The notes under the pieces are model-generated. The model saw only the letters and a program-made list of their open reading frames with translations. It was not told where the DNA came from and ran no database searches. Below, in pieces: positions 17,386 through 26,087 of a stretch of DNA of 64,000 nt. The position numbers and the translations under genes are program-made. How positions within the stretch are numbered: position 1 is the first letter of the stretch; each line of letters starts with the position of its first letter. This DNA comes from CF-118 sp035934385 (GTDB taxonomy: Bacteria > Chloroflexota > Dormibacteria > Dormibacterales > Dormibacteraceae), in NCBI GenBank assembly GCA_035934385.1, contig DASYXY010000014.1, positions 1-64,000 on the forward strand, in the 5' to 3' direction.

Positions 17386-18192
17386 GTGGACATCGGCACT
17401 CTCGTAGTCGTCGGCGTCATCGTCCTGCTCGCGGTGGTCGTGGTTTTCTCGAGCCTGCGCATCATCAACGAGTACGAGCGCGGCGTGGTATTCCGCCTCG
17501 GCCGCCTGATCGACCTGAAGCCTGCGGGCCTTCGCTTCATCATCCCGTTCGGCGTCGACCGCCTCGTCAAGATCGACCTCCGCGTCATCACCCTCGAGGT
17601 GCCGCCCCAGGAGATCATCACGAAGGACAACGTCACCACCAAGGTGAACGCGGTCATCTACTTCCAGGTCGTAGACGCCCGGCGGGCCGTCGTTCAGGTC
17701 CTGAACTACATCAACGCCACTTCGCAGATCTCGCAGACGACGCTGCGTGCGGTTCTGGGCCAGTCGAGCCTCGACGAGCTGCTCAGCGAGCGCGATTCCA
17801 TCAACGTGAAGCTGCAGAAGATCATCGACGACGAGACCGAGCCCTGGGGCATCAAGGTGACCCGCGTCGAGATCAAGGACGTCGAGCTGCCCAGCACCAT
17901 GCAGCGCGCCATGGCCAAGCAGGCCGAGGCCGAGCGCGAGAAGCGCGCCAAGATCATCAACGCGGACGGTGAGTTCCAGGCATCGCAGACGCTGGCCAAC
18001 GCCGCCCAGGTGATCTCGTCGCAGAGCGGAGCCCTGCAGCTGCGTTTCCTGCAGACGTTGGTCGAGATCGGAGTCGAGAAGAACACCACGGTCATCCTGC
18101 CGATCCCCCTTGACCTCATCCGGCCGATCCTCGACGCCGAAGGCCGCTCCACCACGGGCAAACCGCTGGCACCGCCCGCCACGGATCGCTGA
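17386..18192 (+). CDS. SPFH/band-7 protein, slipin-like
   Basis: One N-terminal TM helix (residues ~4-24) precedes a band-7 domain: NEYERGVVFRLGR, GLRFIIPF, then VTTKVNAVIYFQV. A coiled, Ala/Glu-rich segment (MQRAMAKQAEAEREKRA) is typical of the oligomerising region, and the C-terminus (ILPIPLDLI) is slipin-like. Length 268 is normal. It starts with GTG at 17386 behind a strong SD. With the NfeD protease it forms the widespread slipin-NfeD pair linked to membrane microdomain quality control. Confidence 0.93.
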   Translation: MDIGTLVVVGVIVLLAVVVVFSSLRIINEYERGVVFRLGRLIDLKPAGLRFIIPFGVDRLVKIDLRVITLEVPPQEIITKDNVTTKVNAVIYFQVVDARRAVVQVLNYINATSQISQTTLRAVLGQSSLDELLSERDSINVKLQKIIDDETEPWGIKVTRVEIKDVELPSTMQRAMAKQAEAEREKRAKIINADGEFQASQTLANAAQVISSQSGALQLRFLQTLVEIGVEKNTTVILPIPLDLIRPILDAEGRSTTGKPLAPPATDR

Positions 18193-18220
18193 AGCCGGCG
18201 ACTCCGGCCTGACCGACAAC

Positions 18221-19297
18221 TTGTTCCTCGACGCCGCCGGCCAGGCGGTCACTCTGCTGGCGCCGCTCCCGCTCGTCGTGACCGCCAACGCGGTGATCGG
18301 GCAGCGCTGGGCGCCGCACGTGGCGGCCATCCTCGCCGGCACCACCGCCGGCGCGACCTTCCTGCTGGGCGCTTTTGAGCTCACTGGACCCGCCGGCGCC
18401 CCGCGGAATCCGGCCGGAGTCGACATCGGCTACATGGTCACCGGCCTGGTGGCCGCGACTCTGGTGTCGAAGCCGGTGCGAGAGCGGCTGTCGCGATACC
18501 TGCCCGTCAACCCCGACAATCCCGTCCACTCGCTCGCGCTCGTGCTGGCGGTGATCCTGCTCGGCACCCAGCTTGCCGCCGTCGTATTCACCGATGTGCT
18601 GGCCGCCGATCTGCAGCTTCCTCCGCTCAACATCGGCGACCTGGTCGCCGAGCAGGCGCCGTTTGCCGTCATCGCGTTTGCGGGTGTCGGGCTCTACATC
18701 CGGCGCTCGTTCGGGGCCTCCTCGAATCGCCTCGGGCTGGTGAGCCCGGCGTGGTGGCACATCGCCCTCGCGCTCGGCGCGGCTGGCGCCTTCACGATGC
18801 TGGGCGAGGCCTCGCAGTGGCTTGGCCAGACGTACACGCCCGACATCGCAGGAACGGTCCAGAGGACTTCGGACCACCTCTTCGGAGGCCTTGCAACAAA
18901 CCCGGTGGGGATCGCGGCGATCGCCCTGCTCCCAGGACTTTGCGAGGAGATTCTCTTCCGCGGCGCGCTGCAGCCACGCCTGGGCCTCGTCGTCACCGCC
19001 GTCCTCTTCGCCGCCATCCACACGGAGTACGGCCTTTCCATCGACGTGGTCACGATCTTCGTGATCGCGATCGGTCTCGGCCTTGTCCGGCGCTACGCCA
19101 ACACGACCGCCACCATCGCGTGCCATGTGGCCTACAACCTTCTCGCCACCTTCACGATCGCGGGGCCCTACCAGGTGGGCCTCGTCGTTTTGACAGGCGC
19201 CCTGCTGCTGGCGGCTTACGAGATGCGGCGCCGTAACGCTGCACGCACCTATCCCCGCGGCGACCAAATCGCCTCCCCCGACGAGGCGCTGCGCTAG
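18221..19297 (+). CDS. CPBP-family intramembrane metalloprotease
   Basis: A multi-spanning membrane protein with about eight hydrophobic helices. The CPBP (Rce1/CAAX) catalytic motifs are present: EEILFRG (Glu pair about 242-243), a His in LFAAIHTEYG and a third motif HVAYNL. Family members process prenylated or bacteriocin-like peptides or act in maturation; no substrate is visible here. The start is uncertain: the frame has an ATG at 18110 inside the SPFH gene, but TTG at 18221 sits just before the first TM helix. It follows the SPFH gene and may share its transcript. Confidence 0.85.
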   Translation: MFLDAAGQAVTLLAPLPLVVTANAVIGQRWAPHVAAILAGTTAGATFLLGAFELTGPAGAPRNPAGVDIGYMVTGLVAATLVSKPVRERLSRYLPVNPDNPVHSLALVLAVILLGTQLAAVVFTDVLAADLQLPPLNIGDLVAEQAPFAVIAFAGVGLYIRRSFGASSNRLGLVSPAWWHIALALGAAGAFTMLGEASQWLGQTYTPDIAGTVQRTSDHLFGGLATNPVGIAAIALLPGLCEEILFRGALQPRLGLVVTAVLFAAIHTEYGLSIDVVTIFVIAIGLGLVRRYANTTATIACHVAYNLLATFTIAGPYQVGLVVLTGALLLAAYEMRRRNAARTYPRGDQIASPDEALR

Positions 19298-19300
19298 AAT
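19295..19300 (+). promoter_or_regulatory. Candidate -10 of parAB
   Basis: TAGAAT overlaps the stop codon of the CPBP gene and lies 31 nt before the parA ATG. It would give a short leader with no clear SD. Confidence 0.4.
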
Positions 19301-19331
19301 CTACCCAGCGGTTTCAGCACGCGTTCCTGCT

Positions 19332-20152
<821 letters not shown>

Positions 20153-20156
<4 letters not shown>

Positions 20157-20995
20157 CGCAATCACGACTTCGAGGCCTTGGTCGCGGGCTGGAGGCGCTC
20201 ATTCCGATGTCGCGCGACGGCGGCGCGATGGTCCCGCAGATGATCGCCGTCGATCAGATCCGGCCGTCGCGGATGCAGGTCCGCGCCCGCTTCGACGCCG
20301 AGCCTCTGGGCGAGCTTGCGGAGTCGATCCGGCAGCACGGTCTTCTCCAACCCGTCCTTGTGCGCAGGCACCTCGACGGTTACGAGCTCATCGCCGGCGA
20401 GCGCCGGTGGCGAGCTGCGCGCTTGGCCGGTCTCGACAGCGTGCCCGCCGTCGTCCGCACCGACACCGGTAGTGACCAGCAGCTGGTGCTGGGCCTCATC
20501 GAGAACCTGCAGCGCTCGGACCTCGACCCGATCGAGGAGGCTCGGGGCCTGCACCGGCTGATCGAAGAGTTCGGGCTCACCCACGACGAGGTCGCGCAGC
20601 GCATCGGCAAGCACCGGGTGTCGGTGACGCAGGCGATGCGACTTCTCGTCGCCTGCCCCGCGGTGCAGTCCGCGGTGAGCGCCGGCGCCATCACCGCCGG
20701 ACACGCGCGCGCCTTGGTCGCGCTCGACTCGGAGGCCGGCCAGGAGCACGGCCTCAAGGTCGTGCTGGCGCGGCGATTATCTGTTCGGCAGACCGAGAAC
20801 TGGGTCCGCACCTACCGCCCGCGACGCGCAGCGCGCGGCGAGAGCACCGAGATGCGGACGCTCGCGGTCGACATCGAGAAGGCGCTTGGATTGCCGGTCA
20901 GGCTAAGGGGAACCGCGAACAGCGGCCGTCTGGAGATTCGCTACACGAGCCGCGAAGAGCTCGAACGGGTCTGCGCTAAGCTCGTCACCACCTAA
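20153..20995 (+). CDS. parB: Chromosome-partitioning protein ParB/Spo0J
   Basis: CTP-dependent clamp that loads at parS. The N-terminus RGLGRGLEALIP is the ParA-interacting signature. The CTP-binding motif appears as IAGERRWRAARLAGL, with ENLQRSDLDPIEEA following. The HTH lies at THDEVAQRIGKHRVSVTQAM, and the short C-terminal dimerisation domain is present. Length 280 is normal. ATG overlaps the parA stop by 4 bp. The nearest parS-like sequence I can see is at 16012. Confidence 0.95.
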
Positions 20996-21002
20996 TCACA
21001 CT

Positions 21003-21617
21003 GTGGCCGTGCCGACCCGCCCTTCTGCTGCATCGCGCGACGACGCGCCCTCGAGCGGCTCCTCGCTCCTCCGAGAGCTGTTCGAGGTGGTCGTGCTCGC
21101 CGTCATTCTTTACTTCGGCATCAGCTTCGCGGTGCAGACCGTGCACGTCGAAGGCCTGTCGATGTTCGCGACGCTCGACAACAACGACTACCTGATCGCC
21201 AACAAGATCGACTACAAGTTGCACGCGCCGCAGCGCGGCGACATCGTCATCCTGCGGCCGCCGACGCTCAGCACCACCGATTACATCAAACGAGTGATCG
21301 CGCTGCCCGGTGAGCGCCTGCTCATCCACGACGGCATCGTCTACATCAACGGACACAAGCTGGACGAGCCGTACCTGCCGGAGGCGTGGACCGTCAACAC
21401 CGAATGGGGCGGCCCAAACGGGGAGCTGATTCCTCCGAACTACTACTTCGTCATGGGGGACAACCGCAACCGCTCTCAGGATTCGCGCACGTTCGGACCC
21501 ATCAGCCGAGATCGGATCGACGGGCGGGCGTGGTTCCGAATCTGGCCGCTGGACCACTTCGGCAACATCTACCAGGAGCAGCCGACGCTCGAGACGAGCA
21601 CCGTCGTCGTCGGCTAG
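21003..21617 (+). CDS. lepB: Signal peptidase I
   Basis: Removes signal peptides from secreted proteins. One TM helix (~24-45) anchors it. The catalytic Ser is S53 in VEGLSMFATL and the general-base Lys is K96 in TDYIKRVIALPGE; the C-terminal box reads GDNRNRSQDSR. The usual SMxPTL motif has Ala instead of Pro (SMFATL), which is atypical but leaves the dyad intact. Starts with GTG 7 bp after parB. 204 residues is typical of Gram-positive-type enzymes. Confidence 0.93.
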   Translation: MAVPTRPSAASRDDAPSSGSSLLRELFEVVVLAVILYFGISFAVQTVHVEGLSMFATLDNNDYLIANKIDYKLHAPQRGDIVILRPPTLSTTDYIKRVIALPGERLLIHDGIVYINGHKLDEPYLPEAWTVNTEWGGPNGELIPPNYYFVMGDNRNRSQDSRTFGPISRDRIDGRAWFRIWPLDHFGNIYQEQPTLETSTVVVG

Positions 21618-21629
21618 CCGTCTAGCCGT

Positions 21630-22898
21630 CTAGGAGATGACGGCCCGGAAGCCCGCGCTCTTCGCGAACGGTCCGATCACGGCCATCTGGATCGGACCCG
21701 ACAGCACATCGTTGGCCACGCGCCGGATGTCCGCGGCGGTGACCGCGTCGACCATCGCGATCTCATCCTCGATTGTCCGCACCGCGCCCATCACCAGCTG
21801 CTGGTAGGTCAGCCAGAAGGCAACGCCGTTCGTCGTCTCCAGATCGAGTCGCAAGCGGCCTTTGGTGAACTCTTTCGCACGCGCGAGCTCCTCCTGGTCG
21901 ACGTCCTCGTCGCGTAACCGTTGCAGCTGCGCGATCGACGCCTCCACCGCCCGGAGCGCGTTCTTCGGATCAACTCCCAGGTAGAGGCCGAGGTATCCGG
22001 TGTCACGATGCTTCTGAGTGAAGCTGTGCACGTCGTACGCGAGGCCGAGCCTTTCGCGGATGTTCAGAAACAGCCGCGCGCTCATGCCTTCGCCAAGCAC
22101 CGTGTTCATCAGATCGAGCGCGTAGCGATCGGGATGCATGTAGCTGAGCGCGCGCACGCCCAGGCAGATGTGCGCCTGCTCGGTGCGCTGGCGGCGCATG
22201 GTGAGATTCGGCCCGCTCAACCGTAGAGGCGGATGGGCCTGGTCCGCGCCGTTTAGCTCGCCCGGAAGCGACAGCTTGTTGGTGACTGCGTCTGCGAGCG
22301 CCGGCTCGTCGAGCATCCCCGCGGCGCCGATTACCAGGTTCGGCATGCGGTAGTGCGAGTCGGCGTACTCGAGGATGTCGTCGCGCGCGAGCTTCGCCAC
22401 CGAAGCAAGCGTGCCGGCGATGTCGCGGCCCAAAGGGTGGTCGGGCCAGATGAGCTCCTCGAGCAGGTTCTGCACGTGGTCCTGCGGTTGGTCCTGATAC
22501 ATCTTCAGCTCTTCGAGGATCACCGACCTTTCGCGCTCGATGTCTGCAGGAGCGAGCTTCGAATTCGAAACGATGTCGCACAGCACGTCGAGCCCGAGTT
22601 CCATGTGCTCGGCGGGCACGCGCGCCCAGTACGCGGTCAGCTCTTTGTCGGTCGAGGCGTTGATGAACCCGCCGATGCCCTCGATGGCGTCGGCAATCTC
22701 CTTCGATGTTGGCCGGCGTTGCGTGCCCTTGAAAAAGAGATGCTCAATGAAGTGCGACACGCCGGCGAGGCGATCGTCTTCGAGGCGCGAGCCGCCGCCG
22801 AACATCAGCACGAGGCTCGCCGAGAGCCGCTGTGGCATCGACGCCGTGACCAGGCGCGCGCCGCCGGGAAGCACCTCGAGTCGGTGGGGAGGAGTCAG
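21630..22898 (-). CDS. M16-family zinc peptidase (processing-peptidase-like)
   Basis: The inverted zinc motif HFIEHLFFKG supplies two His and the catalytic Glu, and the downstream Glu is in RSVILEELKMYQDQP. A second, inactive M16 domain follows, giving about 420 residues, the usual size of single-chain MPP-beta-like bacterial peptidases. No ATG, GTG or TTG lies before the conserved N-terminus; CTG at 22898 overlaps the upstream stop as CTGA, while GTG at 22874 would drop a few residues. Last gene of the rpmH-to-M16 string; substrate unknown. Confidence 0.88.
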   Translation of the reverse strand: MTPPHRLEVLPGGARLVTASMPQRLSASLVLMFGGGSRLEDDRLAGVSHFIEHLFFKGTQRRPTSKEIADAIEGIGGFINASTDKELTAYWARVPAEHMELGLDVLCDIVSNSKLAPADIERERSVILEELKMYQDQPQDHVQNLLEELIWPDHPLGRDIAGTLASVAKLARDDILEYADSHYRMPNLVIGAAGMLDEPALADAVTNKLSLPGELNGADQAHPPLRLSGPNLTMRRQRTEQAHICLGVRALSYMHPDRYALDLMNTVLGEGMSARLFLNIRERLGLAYDVHSFTQKHRDTGYLGLYLGVDPKNALRAVEASIAQLQRLRDEDVDQEELARAKEFTKGRLRLDLETTNGVAFWLTYQQLVMGAVRTIEDEIAMVDAVTAADIRRVANDVLSGPIQMAVIGPFAKSAGFRAVIS

Positions 22899-23167
22899 GA
22901 CGGGGATCCTTCCTGCAGTGCGCCGAGCGCGGCGTAGAGAGTCATGGCCACGAAATCGGCGGGCATCCCGTCCGACGTCGCGTCGAGAGCCTCGCCGAGG
23001 TACTTGCGCACGTTTGGTACGGCCGCGATCTCCGCCATCTCCAGGCAATCGCGTATCGCCTCGGCGATCTCGGTTGGCGTGATCTCCTCGTCACCGGCGC
23101 CGTCCGCGACGGCGTTCACGACAGCGATCGCCTTCCGGATCCGCTGAGCCGCGGACCGGGCCGACAT
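22895..23167 (-). CDS. Small helical protein of unknown function
   Basis: Ninety residues, predicted almost entirely helical from composition, with an acidic centre (DEEITPTEIAEAIRDCLEMAE) and no TM segment or known motif. I do not recognise the family. It starts 11 bp after jag and its stop overlaps the start of the M16 peptidase, so it is embedded in a conserved operon. Codon use looks like its neighbours. Confidence 0.6.
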   Translation of the reverse strand: MSARSAAQRIRKAIAVVNAVADGAGDEEITPTEIAEAIRDCLEMAEIAAVPNVRKYLGEALDATSDGMPADFVAMTLYAALGALQEGSPS

Positions 23168-23178
23168 CTAAGCCGCGG

Positions 23179-23817
23179 CTAAGCGTCGGCCGGCTTGCGC
23201 GGTCCGACGACGACGCGGCGGTCAGGCTCCTCGCCGATGCTGGAGCTGGTCACATCAGGGTCGCCCTCGAGCGCGAGGTGGATCGCGCGCCGCTCGAACG
23301 CCTGCATGGCGTCGAGCGTGATCGCATCGCCGGTCATCTTCACCTGGCGGGCCGCGCGCAGGGCGATCTCTCGCACTGTGTGCTCGCGCCGCTGGCGGTA
23401 ACGCTCGACGTCGACGATGACGCGCTCACCCTCGTCGAGATGCTTGCCGACCATCACGTTGGTCACGGACTGGAGAGCGCGCAGCGTCTCTCCGCGCCAG
23501 CCGATCAGCGCGCCGAGGTCGCGGCCGGTGACGTCGAGGGTGATCGGTTCGGTGCCGGCGCGGACCTGCACCGAAGCACGCACGCCCATGTGCTTCAGCA
23601 ACCCTTCGAGGAGCGTCCGCACGGTCTCCGCTTTGCCGTTGACAGGTGGCGTGCCGGCCGCTGCGGCGGCTTCCATCACCGTGACCTCGACCACGGTCTC
23701 GTCGGGGCTTTCCCTGACAACCTTGACGTCGACATTGCGCCGCGTCTCCCCGAGCTCGATCAGGGCGGCGTCGACCGCCTCGTCGAGAGTGCGTCCTCGA
23801 CCTTCTGCAGATCTCAT
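23179..23817 (-). CDS. jag: RNA-binding protein Jag/KhpB (SpoIIIJ-associated)
   Basis: Three expected parts are visible: an N-terminal Jag_N domain (GRTLDEAVDAALIELG), a KH domain with GALIGWRGETLRAL, and a C-terminal R3H domain (ERRAIHLAL) with adjacent RYRQRREH. KhpB binds RNA and affects cell division and translation in Gram-positives. Length 212 fits the short form. It lies 45 bp downstream of yidC, the universal arrangement in Terrabacteria. Confidence 0.93.
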   Translation of the reverse strand: MRSAEGRGRTLDEAVDAALIELGETRRNVDVKVVRESPDETVVEVTVMEAAAAAGTPPVNGKAETVRTLLEGLLKHMGVRASVQVRAGTEPITLDVTGRDLGALIGWRGETLRALQSVTNVMVGKHLDEGERVIVDVERYRQRREHTVREIALRAARQVKMTGDAITLDAMQAFERRAIHLALEGDPDVTSSSIGEEPDRRVVVGPRKPADA

Positions 23818-23862
23818 CGTCTTGCTGACCTCAAATCGATCATTCCTGACTCCCCGCGCCCG

Positions 23863-24810
23863 TCAGGACGCGCGCCTCTTGGCGTCCCGTGCATCTCTGG
23901 ATTTCCGCCCGCCCCCGCCCTGCACGCGCCTCGGAAGCTGCTTCGCATTGCCGGGGCCTCCGCCGTTCTTGGGCGGGCCCGCGCCCTTCGGTTGAGTGAT
24001 TGGTGTTGGGGCCGTGCCACCTCTCGGCCACAGGTTGCCCCAGCCGACCACGAAGTACTGCTGAATGATAGCCACGCAGTTGCCGATGAACCAGTAAAGG
24101 GCCAGGCCCGCCGGCGACTGCAGCGCGAACCACCCGAACAGGAGCGGGGACATCACGACCATCGTTCGCTGGATCTGCAGGGTCTGCAGCTCCTGCTCGG
24201 TCGGATTCACGGGGGTCGGTTGCTGCAGCATCTTGGTCGAGACGTAGGTCGTCGCCGCGGCGAGGAGCGGGAAGACCAGGTAGGGGACGGCGGGGATCGC
24301 AAAGCCCGCGATCGCGACGATCGCGTGATGGTTGGGAAAGTCGTTCAGGTTCGGGATGAAGAGGAAATGCGGCGGCCAGCCTAGAGGCGCCACCCGACCC
24401 CGGAACACCCAGTAGAGCGCGTACAGGATGGGCATCTGGACGACCAGCGGAAGGCAGCCCACCAATCCGCCGAGCGGGTTGACGCCGTGCTCCTGGTAGA
24501 GCTTCATCATCTCGGCGTTCACTTTCTGCGGATCCTTCTTGTATTTCTTGCGAATCTCGTTGACCTGCGGCGCCAGCTTTCGCTGTTCCACCATGGTCTT
24601 GCGCTGGGTCACGAGCTGGAACTGCTGCAGGGGCGCGAGGACGAGGCGGATGAGGATCGTCATGGCGATGATCGCCACGCCGTAGGCGCCGATGGAGACG
24701 AACAGAGGGACCTGGACCACGTATGAATGGATGAGGGTCAGCAGCCACTGCAGCCCGTCTTGCAGGGGCAGAAAGATGTTGAAGATGCTGCCTAGAGAAG
24801 AAATGGTCAG
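23863..24810 (-). CDS. yidC: Membrane protein insertase YidC (Oxa1 family)
   Basis: Inserts membrane proteins with or without SecYEG. Core segments seen are IRLVLAPLQQFQL with the conserved Arg in the hydrophilic groove, NPLGGLVGCLPLVVQMPILYALYW, and SPAGLALYWFIGN. The C-terminus is a basic Gly/Lys/Arg tail typical of ribosome-binding YidC2-type proteins. GTG at 24720 would delete the first conserved helix (LQWLLTLIHSY). Upstream in frame, only CTG 24810 or ATT 24804 precede the conserved region, with AGGAG just before; the start is therefore non-standard. Confidence 0.88.
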   Translation of the reverse strand: MTISSLGSIFNIFLPLQDGLQWLLTLIHSYVVQVPLFVSIGAYGVAIIAMTILIRLVLAPLQQFQLVTQRKTMVEQRKLAPQVNEIRKKYKKDPQKVNAEMMKLYQEHGVNPLGGLVGCLPLVVQMPILYALYWVFRGRVAPLGWPPHFLFIPNLNDFPNHHAIVAIAGFAIPAVPYLVFPLLAAATTYVSTKMLQQPTPVNPTEQELQTLQIQRTMVVMSPLLFGWFALQSPAGLALYWFIGNCVAIIQQYFVVGWGNLWPRGGTAPTPITQPKGAGPPKNGGGPGNAKQLPRRVQGGGGRKSRDARDAKRRAS

Positions 24811-24819
24811 AGTCTCCTG

Positions 24820-25029
24820 TCAGGGAACCGGATCGTAGCCGCCTTTGGCAAACGGATGGCACCGCGCTATTCGCGCGGCCCCCATCCAGCCACCCTTCCA
24901 CCAGCCGTAACGCTCGATCGCCTCGTACGTGTAGTGGGAGCATGACGGGTAGTAGCGGCAAGAAGGCGGCAAGACCTTCGAGAACGACATCTGGTAGCCG
25001 CGAATCGCGGCCAGCATCACACGTGTCAT
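24820..25029 (-). CDS. yidD: Membrane protein insertion efficiency factor YidD
   Basis: A 69-residue protein with the family signature CRYYPSCSHYTYEAI and downstream GWWKGGWMGAARIARCHPF, ending at GYDPVP. YidD helps YidC-dependent insertion. ATG at 25029 shares one base with the rnpA stop (TAATG), and yidC begins directly after its stop. Confidence 0.95.
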   Translation of the reverse strand: MTRVMLAAIRGYQMSFSKVLPPSCRYYPSCSHYTYEAIERYGWWKGGWMGAARIARCHPFAKGGYDPVP

Positions 25030-25385
25030 TAGAGGCGCTCGGTGAGTCGGAGAGCCGCCTGTTCGGTCTCCTCCTTAAGGTCGGCGAACCGCAGCGTCAG
25101 CGCTGCGGGCCGGGCGATCAGGACCACGTCATATCGTATTCCCCGGTGCCGGGCGCTTAAATCTCCCTCGAACAGCGAGGCGCGAGCTGCTTCCCGCACC
25201 CGGCGCCTGGCGCGGTTCCGGTCCACCGCTCCCCGCAGCTGCCTGCTGACGGTGACGCCAACCCGAGTTTCGAGGCCGTCGCTGGGGACCGCGAGTGCCA
25301 GCAGGGCGCGACCGCTGTAGACGCGCTTGCCTTGCATCGTGGCTTCGAAATCAGACTTCCGGCGGAGCCGGAACCGTCTCTTCAC
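25029..25385 (-). CDS. rnpA: Ribonuclease P protein component
   Basis: Protein cofactor of RNase P, which matures tRNA 5' ends. The RNR motif reads RNRARRRVREAAR, preceded by VGVTVSRQLRGAV; the N-terminus FRLRRKSDFEATMQ is typical. Length 118 and GTG start at 25385. It follows rpmH after 11 bp, the standard order. Confidence 0.95.
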   Translation of the reverse strand: MKRRFRLRRKSDFEATMQGKRVYSGRALLALAVPSDGLETRVGVTVSRQLRGAVDRNRARRRVREAARASLFEGDLSARHRGIRYDVVLIARPAALTLRFADLKEETEQAALRLTERL

Positions 25386-25396
25386 GACGGAGGCGG

Positions 25397-25531
25397 CTAC
25401 TTGGTCAGCCGGTGGCGACCCTTGCGGCGGCGGTTCTGGATGACGTGCACGCCGCCCTTGCTGCTCATCCGGCGAAGGAATCCATGCACGCGGCGACGGT
25501 ACCGTTTCTTGGGCTGAAAGGTTCTCTTCAT
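25397..25531 (-). CDS. rpmH: 50S ribosomal protein L34
   Basis: A 44-residue basic protein, MKRTFQPKKRYRRRVHGF at the N-terminus and RRRKGRHRLTK at the C-terminus, which is an unmistakable L34. It is the first gene of the leftward operon rpmH-rnpA-yidD-yidC-jag and faces dnaA across the origin region. Confidence 0.97.
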   Translation of the reverse strand: MKRTFQPKKRYRRRVHGFLRRMSSKGGVHVIQNRRRKGRHRLTK

Positions 25532-25834
25532 CGGGACCGCGGTAGTGTACCGGAGGCCTCCTAGCTCACGTCAGGTCCCACACCGTCGATATCACATCAT
25601 CCCATCCCCAGAATGCCTTGCGACGCCTCCAGGCCGGTGCTACAATCCCCGCCCGGAAGCAATACAGCCGCGCTCCTCAACACATCCCAGTACAGGTCTC
25701 CCACCAGCACCTAGGCCTTATCCTCGGTCAGGGCTAGGGCTAAAGCCTACAACAGCGCTTCCACAAAAGACTTCGGTCGGCAGGGAGATTTCAGACTGGC
25801 GCCCAGCCCCAGCCTGTGGAAATCTGCTCCGATC

Positions 25835-25843
25835 TTATCCACA
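25835..25843 (+). promoter_or_regulatory. DnaA box (perfect)
   Basis: TTATCCACA, identical to the consensus DnaA binding site, inside the rpmH-dnaA gap. Confidence 0.8.
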
Positions 25844-25968
25844 GATAGACGGGAGGCGGTCCTGGACACTCGCAGGTCTTCGGTTGAACGCGGGCGCGCG
25901 CTGGCACGCCGAAAAGTGCGTCCGACGGGCCGGCCGGCGGCAGGCGCGAAACCTCGGTTGGACCCAGT

Positions 25969-25977
25969 TTATCCACA
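25969..25977 (+). promoter_or_regulatory. DnaA box (perfect)
   Basis: A second TTATCCACA in the same orientation, about 110 bp before the dnaA start and beside a locally AT-richer stretch. Confidence 0.8.
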
Positions 25978-26087
25978 GCATTTGCATAAGTCGGGAGCCC
26001 GTTGTTCCCAGGTCATGACAAGCGTGTCGGTGCGCTTGCTGACGCCGAGCTGGGCGGGTCTACACCGTATGGGGAGGGTGGTGTGAA

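Larger units (their letters stand above)
25532..26087. other. Replication origin candidate (oriC) between rpmH and dnaA
   Basis: A 556-bp gene-free stretch between divergent rpmH and dnaA, the classic oriC position. It holds two perfect DnaA boxes in the same orientation (25835 and 25969) and weaker relatives such as TTATCCTCG near 25718 and a TTTCCACA on the other strand near 25815. Local AT content is higher around 25960-25990, a possible unwinding site. The gap must also contain the rpmH and dnaA promoters, which I could not place. Confidence 0.7.

Noticed and set aside
21609..21644. Tandem TAGCCGTC and small hairpin between lepB and the M16 gene
   Set aside because: Two 8-bp copies and a 6-bp stem without T-tract are too weak to call a terminator or repeat family.
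23840..24961. 373-codon minus-strand frame over yidC and yidD
   Set aside because: Another reading frame of the yidC/yidD region; Arg/Pro-rich with no motif, whereas the chosen frames encode conserved proteins.
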